Shown in pieces: positions 43,255 through 50,957 of a DNA stretch of 50,957 bases. Position 1 is the first letter of the stretch. Each line of letters begins with the position of its first letter. The stretch is from NCBI GenBank assembly GCA_903970395.1, contig CAJCIM010000096.1, forward strand, positions 1-50,957. Reading direction: 5' to 3'. Source of the DNA: Acidobacteriaceae bacterium (lineage in GTDB: Bacteria; Acidobacteriota; Terriglobia; Terriglobales; Acidobacteriaceae). Made by a program: the position numbers and the translations under genes. The notes below the pieces were generated by a model. It was given only the letters and a program-made list of their open reading frames with translations. It was not told the origin of the DNA and searched no databases.

Positions 43255-44514
43255 ATGGCTGAAGGATTGAAGCTGCCGAGGTTTTCGGTGGGTGTGGGTG
43301 ACCGGTTTGCGCATCAGGCGAAGGCGCAGTTGACGGCGTGCATCAAGGCTGCGGACGCGGGCGTTGAAGTGGTTCCCGTGTGGAACAAGAGCAACCGCGA
43401 ACACACGATCATTGGGACGGAGCCGAGCCAGACGCGTGCGGCTGCGGATGCCGCGGTGAAGGAGCTCGGCTGGAAGAAGCCGTACTTTCTGGATGCCGAT
43501 CACATTACGCTGAAGACGGTTGATCGCTTTGTTGCACCGTGCGATTTCTTCACGCTGGATGTGGCGGAGGAGATCGGTAAGGCCGCGGCGCCGGCGGATG
43601 TGGACGCGTTTGTAGAACGGCATTCGGAACTGATTGGCGAGGTTTCGATTCCGCGGATTGCTGTGCCGTTCAAGACCGATGTGGCGTTTGTGAAGGGCGT
43701 TGCGAACAAGTTTCTGGCGGCGGTGCAGGACGCCGGGAAGATCTATCGTCACCTGGTTGAGGTAAAGGGTGAAGGCAAGTTTGTGCCGGAGATCTCGATG
43801 GACGAGACCGACGCGCCGCAGACGCCGGTAGAGCTGCTGATTATTCTGGCGGCGATTGCTGATGAGAAGATTCCGATCCAGACGATTGCGCCGAAGTTCA
43901 CGGGCCGCTTCAACAAGGGCGTCGATTATGTCGGCGATGTGGCGCAGTTCACGAAGGAGTTTGAGGAAGACCTGGCGACGATTGCGTTTGCGGTGAAGCG
44001 TTATGGACTGCCGGAGAACCTGAAGCTGAGCGTGCACTCGGGGTCGGACAAGTTTTCGATCTACAAGGCGATTCATGATGCCGTGCTGAAGTTTGATGCG
44101 GGTGTGCATGTGAAGACGGCCGGCACGACCTGGCTGGAGGAGATCATTGGACTGGCTGAGGCTGGCGGCGATGGGCTGGTGATTGCCAAGGAAGTGTATG
44201 CCGAGGCGTTCGCCCATGCCGAAGAGCTTTGCAAGCCGTATGCGACGGTGATCGATATCGACTATGCGAAGCTGCCCAGCGTAGCGACGGTGAATGGCTG
44301 GACGAGCACGCAGTATACCGATGCATTGCGGCACGATCAGTCAAATCCGGCGTACAACCCGAGCTTCCGTCAGCTGCTGCATGTGGGTTTCAAAGTAGCG
44401 GCGAAGATGGGCGACAAGTATCTGAAGGCGCTTGAGGCGAATGAGGAGATTGTTGCCAAGAACGTGACGACGAATCTGTTTGACCGGCATATCAAGCCGA
44501 TCTTTCTGGGGTAG
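43255..44514 (+). CDS. uxaE: Tagaturonate epimerase
   Basis: A 419-residue protein of the UxaE family, which epimerises D-tagaturonate to D-fructuronate and so joins the galacturonate and glucuronate routes. Typical parts are KLPRFSVGVGDRFAHQ, DADHITLKTVDRF, TAGTTWLEE and NPSFRQLLHVGFKVAA. ATG 43255 has AGGAGTGG upstream. A perfect hairpin lies downstream at 44525-44557. With uxaC it forms the isomerisation part of hexuronate degradation. The assignment rests on family likeness and context. Confidence 0.9.
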   Translation: MAEGLKLPRFSVGVGDRFAHQAKAQLTACIKAADAGVEVVPVWNKSNREHTIIGTEPSQTRAAADAAVKELGWKKPYFLDADHITLKTVDRFVAPCDFFTLDVAEEIGKAAAPADVDAFVERHSELIGEVSIPRIAVPFKTDVAFVKGVANKFLAAVQDAGKIYRHLVEVKGEGKFVPEISMDETDAPQTPVELLIILAAIADEKIPIQTIAPKFTGRFNKGVDYVGDVAQFTKEFEEDLATIAFAVKRYGLPENLKLSVHSGSDKFSIYKAIHDAVLKFDAGVHVKTAGTTWLEEIIGLAEAGGDGLVIAKEVYAEAFAHAEELCKPYATVIDIDYAKLPSVATVNGWTSTQYTDALRHDQSNPAYNPSFRQLLHVGFKVAAKMGDKYLKALEANEEIVAKNVTTNLFDRHIKPIFLG

Positions 44515-44524
44515 TAGATACGGC

Positions 44525-44557
44525 AAAGGCGCGGGCGAGTAATCGTCCCGCGCCTTT
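44525..44557 (+). terminator. Hairpin between uxaE and gntK
   Basis: AAAGGCGCGGG (44525-44535) pairs perfectly with CCCGCGCCTTT (44547-44557), an 11-bp stem with an 11-base loop, beginning eight bases after the uxaE stop codon. The 3' arm ends in TTT, but no long T-run follows, so termination may be partial. Confidence 0.65.
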
Positions 44558-44603
44558 GTGCAGTGCTGGTATTGTTGGTTGATTGTATTTGTTCGGAGTT
44601 GCG

Positions 44604-45095
44604 ATGATCGTGGTTTTGATGGGCGTGAGTGGATCGGGCAAGACCACAATCGGTACGCTGCTGGCGGAGCGGATGGGTACGGTGTTTGCCGATGCTGACG
44701 ACTATCATCCGGCGGCGAACAAGGCCAAGATGGCGGCGGGGCATCCGTTGAATGACGAGGACCGTCAGCCATGGCTGGAGACGCTGAACGGTGTTCTGCG
44801 CGGCTGGCATCAGAGCGGCAAGGGCGGTGTGCTGGCGTGTTCCGCGTTGAAGGCGAAGTATCGCGAGACGCTGGAGAGCGGGATGCCGGAAGGCTCAGTA
44901 CAGTTTGTGCTGCTGGATGGTTCGAAGGAATTGATCGCGGAGCGGCTGGCGCAGCGATCGCATGAATTTATGAATCCGAAGCTGCTGGAGACTCAGTTTG
45001 CGACGCTGGAGAGGCCGAAGGACGCGCTGCGGGTGGTAAATGACAAAGCTCCGGGGGAGATTGTCAGCGAGATTCTGGAACAGGTTAAGAAGTAA
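44604..45095 (+). CDS. gntK: Gluconokinase
   Basis: A 163-residue gluconokinase of the GntK/IdnK type. Walker A is MGVSGSGKTTIG, followed by FADADDYHPAANKAKM, which is diagnostic, and PLNDEDRQPWLE, then CSALKAKYR. It makes 6-phosphogluconate from gluconate with ATP. ATG 44604 has GGAG upstream and matches the family N-terminus. It overlaps nothing and is followed 17 bases later by an SDR gene, so the two are probably co-transcribed. Confidence 0.93.
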   Translation: MIVVLMGVSGSGKTTIGTLLAERMGTVFADADDYHPAANKAKMAAGHPLNDEDRQPWLETLNGVLRGWHQSGKGGVLACSALKAKYRETLESGMPEGSVQFVLLDGSKELIAERLAQRSHEFMNPKLLETQFATLERPKDALRVVNDKAPGEIVSEILEQVKK

Positions 45096-45112
45096 AGAGG
45101 GAGCGAGAGACG

Positions 45113-45889
45113 ATGGTATCGAAGTTGTTTGATCTGACAGGCAAGACAGCGGTTGTGGTTGGTGGAACCTCGGGTATTGGGCTGGCGATTGCATTGGGTC
45201 TGGCGGACAGTGGCGCCAATGTGGTGGCGACGAGCCGTCGGCAGGAGCAGGTGGACGATGCTGCCAAGGAGATCGAAGCGCGTGGTGTGAAGGCGTTGCG
45301 ACTGACGAGCGATGTTGCCGACCGTGCGAGCCTGCAGGCGCTTTGCGACGAGACGGTGAAAGCGTTTGGCAAGGTCGACATCCTGGTGAACAGCGCAGGC
45401 AAGATCAAGCGCGCGCCGACGGTGGACTTTCCTGAGGACGAATGGAACTCGATCATGGACACGAACGTGACAGGGACGCTGCGGTCGTGCCAGATCTTCG
45501 GTAAGCACATGTTGGAGCGCGGTTACGGCAAGATCGTCAACGTAGCGAGTCTGAACACATTTGTGAGCCTGAAGGAAGTGACGGCGTATGCGGCGTCGAA
45601 GGCTGCTGTGGGCGCGCTGACTCGGTCGCTGGCGGTGGAGTGGAGCGATAAGGGCATAACGGTGAATGCGATTGCGCCGGGGGTGTTTCGGACGGCGCTC
45701 AACCAGAAGCTGCTGGATGAGAGTCCCCGTGGCGCCGAGTTGTTGATGCGGACTCCGATGAAGCGGTTTGGTAAGACCGAAGAGAATGTCGGAGCGGCGA
45801 TCTTTCTGGCTTCGGATGCGAGCTCGTTTGTGACGGGCGAGATCATCGTTGTCGATGGCGGCTTCCTGGCGAGCGGTGTGAACCAGTAG
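45113..45889 (+). CDS. SDR oxidoreductase, gluconate/uronate type
   Basis: A 258-residue short-chain dehydrogenase. The NAD(P) motif is VGGTSGIG (residues 16-23), followed by NSAG, and the active site is S (IVNVASLN) with YAASK. Overall likeness is to gluconate 5-dehydrogenase/KduD-type enzymes. It sits after gntK and near uxaE and uxaC, so it could reduce fructuronate to mannonate (a UxuB-like role by an unrelated fold) or act on a keto-gluconate. No uxuA or uxuB is visible in this window. It is convergent with the LysR gene. Confidence 0.9.
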   Translation: MVSKLFDLTGKTAVVVGGTSGIGLAIALGLADSGANVVATSRRQEQVDDAAKEIEARGVKALRLTSDVADRASLQALCDETVKAFGKVDILVNSAGKIKRAPTVDFPEDEWNSIMDTNVTGTLRSCQIFGKHMLERGYGKIVNVASLNTFVSLKEVTAYAASKAAVGALTRSLAVEWSDKGITVNAIAPGVFRTALNQKLLDESPRGAELLMRTPMKRFGKTEENVGAAIFLASDASSFVTGEIIVVDGGFLASGVNQ

Positions 45890-45942
45890 AGGCAGACATT
45901 CGAGAGTAGACAGTAGAGTGTAAAGAAAGGCATCGGCTAGCG

Positions 45943-46869
45943 CTATTTATGGCTGGCCGATTTGCTTTGCTTGGATTTGCTCTGCACGGAGCGGGCGACC
46001 TCTGCGAAGCTGTGAATCATGGAGCGATTGGAGTCGTTGCGCCATGCGAGCTCGACCTGGCTGCGGACATCAACGCCGCGAAAGGGGATACAGATGCTTT
46101 CGACGGAGTCGATTTGCATGACGCAGGCCGGCGCGATGGAGACTCCGATGCCGGCACCGACGAGGCGCAGGATGGTGAGCCAGTGCGTGGCCTCCTGCAC
46201 GATGCGTGGGCGAAAACCGTGGGCTTCACAGAGAGATAAGGGCTTCTCGTAGGCGCGGCTGCCGGCGGAGCGTGGGTAGAAGATGAAGGGCTCGTCGCGC
46301 AGGGCGGCCGGGCTGATGGTGCGGCGCGAGGCCAGTGCATGGTGCGCAGGTACTACGGCGACGAAGGGTTCGGAGAAGAGCGGCTCGACGTGTATCGCTT
46401 CAGCGGAATCAGCGTCGCGGAGGATGCCAACGTCGAGGTTGCCGGATTGCAGGCCTTCGAGAACGCGGGAGCTGAAGGACTCGTTGAGGTGGAGTTCAAC
46501 GTTAGGGAAGCGTTCGCGATAGGCACGAAGGATTGCGGGTAGTGACGTGAGGACTGCCGAGCCGACGAAGCCGAGATGCAGTGAACCGACTTCTCCTTTG
46601 GCGACGGAGCGTGCTTCGTCGAGGTCGCGCTGTGCGGAGAGCAAAAGGCGACGAGCGCGTTCGAGGTAGACTTCGCCAGCTTGTGTGAGGCGGACGGATC
46701 GTGAGGTGCGGATGAAGAGCGGATAGCCGAGCAGGTCTTCGAGACGGCGTATCTGTTGCGAGAGTGGAGGCTGGGCCAGATGCAGGCGTGCAGCGGCGCG
46801 GCCGAAGTGGAGTTCGTCCGCGACGGCGATAAAGTAGCGCAGGTGGCGGAGCTCGATGTCGCGATCCAT
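45943..46869 (-). CDS. LysR-family transcriptional regulator
   Basis: A 308-residue LysR regulator. The N-terminal winged helix includes LRYFIAVADELHFGRAAARL and LAQPPLSQQIRRLEDLLG; the C-terminal effector domain runs from about residue 92 (GSLHLGFVGSAVLTSLP) and keeps LDVGILRD and WLTILRLVGAGIGVSIAP. It is divergent from the first GNAT gene, with a 70-bp intergenic gap, and convergent with the SDR gene, so GNAT or itself are the natural targets. The effector is unknown. Confidence 0.95.
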   Translation of the reverse strand: MDRDIELRHLRYFIAVADELHFGRAAARLHLAQPPLSQQIRRLEDLLGYPLFIRTSRSVRLTQAGEVYLERARRLLLSAQRDLDEARSVAKGEVGSLHLGFVGSAVLTSLPAILRAYRERFPNVELHLNESFSSRVLEGLQSGNLDVGILRDADSAEAIHVEPLFSEPFVAVVPAHHALASRRTISPAALRDEPFIFYPRSAGSRAYEKPLSLCEAHGFRPRIVQEATHWLTILRLVGAGIGVSIAPACVMQIDSVESICIPFRGVDVRSQVELAWRNDSNRSMIHSFAEVARSVQSKSKQSKSASHK

Positions 46870-46939
46870 ATGTTGAAGATCATAATCAAGTTGAACAAGA
46901 TATTGGACAGATGGAATGTCAGGGCAGAGACTTGGATTT

Positions 46940-47473
46940 ATGGAGACTCAAGCGATGGCGGCAGCGAGTGAGGTAGTAGCAGTAAAGCCGGTTGGTGCGG
47001 ATGACGAGGTGACAATCTGCGCGGTGGAGAGTGGCAACGACATGACGGCGTTCCGCGTGCTGAATGAGGAGTGGATCACAAAGTTCTTCGCAATGGAGGC
47101 GAAGGACCGCGAGGTCTTGAATGATCCTGAGGGGAAGATCCTGGCAAAGGGAGGACGTGTGTTCATGGCGTGGGTTGAGGGCGTAGAGGTGGGTTGCGTT
47201 GCGCTGATCCCGATGGGAGATGGTGTCTATGAGTTGTCGAAGATGGCCGTTAGACCCCTGGCGCAAGGCAAGGGGATCGGGCGGAGGCTGCTGCTGCATT
47301 GCATTGCAGAGGGGCGGGCGATGGGGGCAAAGTCGTTGTTTCTGGGCAGCAGCACAAAGCTGAAGAACGCGGTGCACCTGTATGAGTCGGTGGGATTTCG
47401 GCATGTTCCGCAGGCGGAACTTCCGAAGATGGATTATGCGCGCGCAGATGTGTTCATGGATTTGAAGCTGTAG
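46940..47473 (+). CDS. GNAT-family N-acetyltransferase
   Basis: A GNAT acetyltransferase of about 177 residues. The acetyl-CoA binding region is ELSKMAVRPLAQGKGIGRRLL (Q/R-x-x-G-x-G/A pattern), followed by SLFLGSSTKLKNAVHLYESVGF. The start is uncertain among ATG 46916, 46940 and 46955, none with a strong ribosome site; 46940 is a compromise. It is divergent from the LysR gene, which may regulate it. Substrate unknown. Confidence 0.85.
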   Translation: METQAMAAASEVVAVKPVGADDEVTICAVESGNDMTAFRVLNEEWITKFFAMEAKDREVLNDPEGKILAKGGRVFMAWVEGVEVGCVALIPMGDGVYELSKMAVRPLAQGKGIGRRLLLHCIAEGRAMGAKSLFLGSSTKLKNAVHLYESVGFRHVPQAELPKMDYARADVFMDLKL

Positions 47474-47525
47474 ACGCTGCTGCGTTTGGCTTTGTAGGTT
47501 TCCAGTGACGACTGGTAGGGGAACG

Positions 47526-48038
47526 ATGCAGATACGAAGAGCGAGAATGGAAGATGTTGCTGCGATCATGGCGCTTGTGCGGCGTGTCGTTCCGCTCATG
47601 CGAGCAAGTGGGAACCTGCAGTGGGATGACCGGTATCCAAACGATGCGGTCTTCGAGAAGGATGTTGAACAGGGACAGCTATGGGCTGCAGAGATCGATG
47701 GACAGGTCGGGGGTGTCGCCGCGATCACTGCGGACCAGGAGCCCGAGTACGCCGCGGTGGGTTGGGATATCAATGAGGCTGCGATCGTCGTTCACCGTTT
47801 GGCGGTGGACCCTGCTTTTCGAGGGAAGGGCATTGCTGCGGCATTGATGCTACAGGCTGAAGTGGTGGCGGCAGGCCGAGGTATCCAGGTACTGCGTGTC
47901 GATACAAATACGGAGAACGAGGCGACGCAGCGGCTCTTTCCGAAGCTGGGGTACGTTTTGGCGGGCGAGATTTCTCTGGGGTTCCGGCCGGGGCTTCGGT
48001 TTCGTTGTTATGAAAAACGCGTTGGGTGTGTTTCGTAG
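47526..48038 (+). CDS. GNAT-family N-acetyltransferase
   Basis: A 170-residue GNAT protein. It begins MQIRRARMEDVAAIMALV and has VHRLAVDPAFRGKGIAAALM, the acetyl-CoA loop, then LRVDTNTENEATQRLFPKLGY. ATG 47526 has TAGGGGA upstream. It follows the first GNAT gene by 52 bp on the same strand and could be co-transcribed, though the two are not close paralogues. Substrate unknown. Confidence 0.9.
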   Translation: MQIRRARMEDVAAIMALVRRVVPLMRASGNLQWDDRYPNDAVFEKDVEQGQLWAAEIDGQVGGVAAITADQEPEYAAVGWDINEAAIVVHRLAVDPAFRGKGIAAALMLQAEVVAAGRGIQVLRVDTNTENEATQRLFPKLGYVLAGEISLGFRPGLRFRCYEKRVGCVS

Positions 48039-48219
48039 TCAGAGTTGCGGATACGGGGGAATGCCGCTAAGCTGACGGAACACAGCACCACAGCAACGCT
48101 CTAGAGGTAGACCCGGATTCTGCGCGGTCGAGTGGAGATATTTCTCCGCTCGATGAAGGTGTGGTTTGGGGGTCGCTCTATTCGCGAGGCGCTATACGGG
48201 TGCTCAAGGAGCGATGCGG

Positions 48220-49869
48220 ATGAGATTGAGTCGGCGTGGGTTTGCGAAGCTTTGTGGGAGTGCGGTGGTCGCGGAGAGTGTGATGCAGGGTTGGCCGTTG
48301 TGGGCCAGCCAGCCGGGTGGAGATGCGCTGACGGGTAAGACACTGACCGAGGTTTCGGAGATGATCCACAGCAGGGGCGTGACGTCGACGCAGCTGGTGG
48401 AGGCGCTGCTGGCACGGATCACGGTCATCAATCCGAAGGTGAATGCCTATGTGACTGTGATGGGTCGGGAGGCGCTGGCGCAGGCCAAGGTGCTGGATGC
48501 CGAACAGAAGGCAGGGAAGTTTCGCGGGCCGCTGCATGGAATTCCAATTGCGCTGAAGGACAACATCGATACGGCCGGGACACGGACGACGGCGGCAAGT
48601 CCGATGTTCAAAGACCGCGTACCAACTGAAGACGCGACGATTGTGACGAAGATGAAGGCGGCGGGTGCGATCATCCTGGGCAAGCTGAACCTGCACGAGT
48701 TTGCGATTGGATGTACGGGCGATGTCTCATACTTTGGGCCGACGAGGAATCCTTGGGAGCTGGACCGGGTGACGGGTGGGTCTTCTGCGGGATCCGGTGC
48801 GGCGGTACGGGCTGACCTTTGCTACGGGGCGTTGGGGACCGATACGGGTGGCAGCATTCGTGTGCCTTCGGCGTGGTGCGGGATTGTGGGGCTGAAACCG
48901 ACGGTGGGATTGGTTTCGATCAAAGGGATTATTCCGTGCGCGGCGGACCTGGACCACTGCGGGCCAATGGCGCGGACAGTGGAGGATGTCGCTCTGATGC
49001 TGGGGCCGATGACGGGCTATGACGCGGAGGACATTTATAGCGTGGAGAGCCAGCCGGTCGACTACGTGAAGGCGATGAGAGAGACGCCGATTGGTGATCT
49101 GCGGATTGGGACGCCAGCTTCGTTTTATGACCACGTGGAACCAGAGGTGAGTGAGGCGATTCAGGCGGCGTTAGCGGTGCTGACGAAGATGACGAAGGGT
49201 GTGACGTCCGACGCGCCATTGATGGAGTTCAGTCTGGTAAGCCGTGACCTGGGGGATGCTTCGGCGTATCACGAGGACCTGATTCGGAAGTACGGGTTGC
49301 TGTACATGAAGCCGGACCAGGCGCGGTTTGAGCGGCTGATGAATCCACCGGCAGGGACGAAGGGGCCTACGGCGGCGGATGACGCGCGGGCCCGGGAGCG
49401 GCTAGCGGTGATGCGGCGGACGATCGATGGTGTGTTCAAGGACTTCGATGTGGTCGTGGTGCCGACCATTCGAAATATGCCGCCGAAGATCAACGAGTCG
49501 CTGGCGCTGGAGAGCGCGGGGACGGAGGCGAACAAGAAGATCTACGACTGGTTCAATGGGACGTCGGCTTGTACGAATACGGCGCCGTTCGATGTGTATG
49601 GCGTCCCTGCGATCTCGCTGCCGTGTGGCTTCTCGAAGAGTGGGCTGCCGATTGGAATGATGATTGCGGCGCCGCACTTTCAGGAGGGACGTTTGCTGGC
49701 GCTGGCACATGCGTATCAGCAGGCGACGGAGTGGCATAAGAAGACGCCGATGCTGACGGCCGATATGCCGGTGCCTCCAATCATCGAAGGAAAGCCTGCG
49801 GATGGTAAGAGCGATGTCAAGGGTTCTGGCGATGACAAACCGGCGGAGAGCAAATCAACAGGGTTTTAG
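48220..49869 (+). CDS. Tat-exported amidase (amidase signature family)
   Basis: A 549-residue amidase. The N-terminus MRLSRRGFAKLCGSAVVAES is a twin-arginine signal, so the folded enzyme is probably exported. The Ser-cisSer-Lys triad motifs are present: Lys in IPIALKDNIDTAG, and Ser residues in GGSSAGSGAAV and GTDTGGSIRVPS. It hydrolyses amides of unknown nature in the periplasm. ATG 48220 is chosen because AAGGAG lies eight bases upstream. A Lys/Asp/Gly-rich tail of about 30 residues follows the catalytic domain. Its stop overlaps the convergent MFS stop by three bases. Confidence 0.92.
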   Translation: MRLSRRGFAKLCGSAVVAESVMQGWPLWASQPGGDALTGKTLTEVSEMIHSRGVTSTQLVEALLARITVINPKVNAYVTVMGREALAQAKVLDAEQKAGKFRGPLHGIPIALKDNIDTAGTRTTAASPMFKDRVPTEDATIVTKMKAAGAIILGKLNLHEFAIGCTGDVSYFGPTRNPWELDRVTGGSSAGSGAAVRADLCYGALGTDTGGSIRVPSAWCGIVGLKPTVGLVSIKGIIPCAADLDHCGPMARTVEDVALMLGPMTGYDAEDIYSVESQPVDYVKAMRETPIGDLRIGTPASFYDHVEPEVSEAIQAALAVLTKMTKGVTSDAPLMEFSLVSRDLGDASAYHEDLIRKYGLLYMKPDQARFERLMNPPAGTKGPTAADDARARERLAVMRRTIDGVFKDFDVVVVPTIRNMPPKINESLALESAGTEANKKIYDWFNGTSACTNTAPFDVYGVPAISLPCGFSKSGLPIGMMIAAPHFQEGRLLALAHAYQQATEWHKKTPMLTADMPVPPIIEGKPADGKSDVKGSGDDKPAESKSTGF

Positions 49870-50957
49870 TGTGCCCCGGCGGGCGGCTTGCCGGGCTTGA
49901 CCTTCTTGAGCAGCCATACGAGGAAGACGCAGAGGCCGCAGAGGAGTGAGAGCCAGCGGAAGACGTCGACAAAGGCCCAGTTAAGGGCCTGGCGCTGAAG
50001 CTGACCATAAAGCGTAACCTGAGCGGCTGAGGCCGCACTGGCGGGTCCTAGCGTACCGCTGCCTGTGCCACTGCTAAAGAAGCTGGTAAGCGAGTGAATT
50101 GAGCTTTGGAAGGCGTTGCCCGTGGTGGGGACGTAGTTGGCGATCTCGTTCTGGTGGGCGTCGGAGCGGCGCGTGAGCAGTGTGCTGGCGATGGAGATGC
50201 CGATGCTGCCGCCGACGTTACGCATGAGATTAAAGATGCCGCTCGCGTTGCCGATCTGCTCGTTCTTGAGCGTGCCGTAGGAGGCTGTGCTGATGGGGAC
50301 AAAGACGAAGCTGAGGCCGAAACCGGTGATGAAGATCGGCCAGAAGAGCGTTGTCGGTGAGACTCCAAGTGTGATGGAGCCGAAGTAGAAGGTTGTCAGG
50401 CCGAAGACTGCGAAGCCGAAGGTGAGCAAGTAGCGCGGGTCAACTTTATTGGAGAGATAGCCGATGACCGGCATCCCGCAGATGGCTCCCAGGCCACGTG
50501 GGGCGACAACGATGCCAGCGGTAAACGCGGTGTAACCGAGGAGCTCCTGGTAGAAGAGCGGCAGGACGGTGACCGTGGAGTAGATGCCAACGCCGAACAT
50601 GAAGATCAGCAGGCAGCCAACTGCGAAGTTGCGGTCTTTGAAGACGCGTAGGTTGACGAGCGGATCTTTGCCCCAGATGGACTGCCAAAGGAATATGCCG
50701 AAGGAGACGGCAAGGGCGAAGGTGGCCCAGCGGATCCAGGTGGCGCCGAACCAGTCGACTTCCTGACCTTTGTCGAGGATGACCTGGAGGCAACCTGTCC
50801 AAACGACGAGCGCGCCGAAGCCGAGGTTGTCGAAGCGCGGCACCTTGGTATTTTTGATGTAAGCGGGGTCCTTGATGTATGTGTTGATCATGTACAGGGC
50901 AAGGAGCCCGATGGGGATGTTGATGTAGAAGGCGTAGCGCCAGGAGTAGGTGTCGGT
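49866..50957 (-). CDS. DHA2-family MFS multidrug exporter, partial
   Basis: The C-terminal 363 residues of a drug:H+ antiporter of the 14-helix DHA2 (EmrB-like) family; the frame is open through the window edge, where WRYAFYINIPIG (an EmrB-type motif) is readable. About eight to nine hydrophobic segments follow, with YGTLKNEQIGNASGIFNLMRN also typical. It exports hydrophobic compounds across the inner membrane. The N-terminal part and any membrane-fusion partner are outside the window. It is tail-to-tail with the amidase gene. Confidence 0.9.
   Translation of the reverse strand, partial: TDTYSWRYAFYINIPIGLLALYMINTYIKDPAYIKNTKVPRFDNLGFGALVVWTGCLQVILDKGQEVDWFGATWIRWATFALAVSFGIFLWQSIWGKDPLVNLRVFKDRNFAVGCLLIFMFGVGIYSTVTVLPLFYQELLGYTAFTAGIVVAPRGLGAICGMPVIGYLSNKVDPRYLLTFGFAVFGLTTFYFGSITLGVSPTTLFWPIFITGFGLSFVFVPISTASYGTLKNEQIGNASGIFNLMRNVGGSIGISIASTLLTRRSDAHQNEIANYVPTTGNAFQSSIHSLTSFFSSGTGSGTLGPASAASAAQVTLYGQLQRQALNWAFVDVFRWLSLLCGLCVFLVWLLKKVKPGKPPAGAH

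Noticed and set aside
43111-44334. Minus-strand frame of 407 codons across uxaE
   Set aside because: Arg/His/Leu-rich antisense translation of a conserved enzyme; no domain.
1-50957. CRISPR arrays and intact insertion sequences
   Set aside because: No regularly spaced repeats, cas genes or complete transposase were seen; the only mobile-element enzyme is the integrase remnant.

Overview
This window looks like chromosomal DNA of an acidobacterium of the Terriglobales type (the Terriglobus, Granulicella, Edaphobacter group). That is inferred from a VWFA protein of the acidobacterial kind, moderately high GC, large sugar-degradation loci and multihaem cytochromes. I could not run a database search, so the placement rests on family recognition alone.

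Layout. (1) 1-5.5 kb is half of an L-rhamnose regulon: rhaT-lutABC on the minus strand, divergent from rhaI. (2) 5.7-16.9 kb is a conserved housekeeping block: an LptC/LptA-like protein, lptB, rpoN, hpf, rapZ, an MsbA-type ABC exporter, gmk, rpoZ, a family-4 uracil-DNA glycosylase and tRNA-Ala(CGC). (3) 17.0-27.4 kb is an apparent genomic island. It lies between tRNA-Ala and a degenerate copy of the 3' part of that tRNA. It holds a truncated tyrosine integrase, a shattered GH2 beta-galactosidase pseudogene, a patatin lipase and three intact redox genes in a row: an FAD amine/amino-acid oxidase, a sarcosine-oxidase-like flavoprotein and an exported di-haem cytochrome. (4) 27.4-35.1 kb is the other half of the rhamnose regulon: a lactonase-type amidohydrolase, a VWFA protein, rhaM, an unusual regulator, the aldolase/dehydrogenase fusion RhaEW and rhamnulokinase. 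(5) 35.2-45.9 kb carries a NUDIX hydrolase, a HAD phosphatase, hexuronate genes (uxaC, a LarA-like protein, uxaE, gntK, an SDR), a secreted GH16 glucanase, a vapBC pair and an octahaem cytochrome. (6) 45.9-51 kb has a LysR regulator, two GNAT acetyltransferases, a Tat-exported amidase and a DHA2-type MFS exporter cut by the window end.

How the genes work together. L-rhamnose enters by RhaT, is mutarotated by RhaM, isomerised by RhaI, phosphorylated by RhaB and cleaved and oxidised by RhaEW to dihydroxyacetone phosphate and L-lactate. LutABC then takes L-lactate to pyruvate, which explains why lutABC follows rhaT. UxaC and UxaE isomerise and epimerise hexuronates, and the neighbouring SDR and kinase probably act on the resulting sugar acids.

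The points most worth a second look are the three-gene redox cassette in the tRNA island, the regulator that joins an IclR-type DNA-binding domain to a LacI-type sugar-binding domain, the operator-like palindromes over the vapB GTG start, and an apparent C-rich to G-rich change of the plus strand near 36.5 kb.
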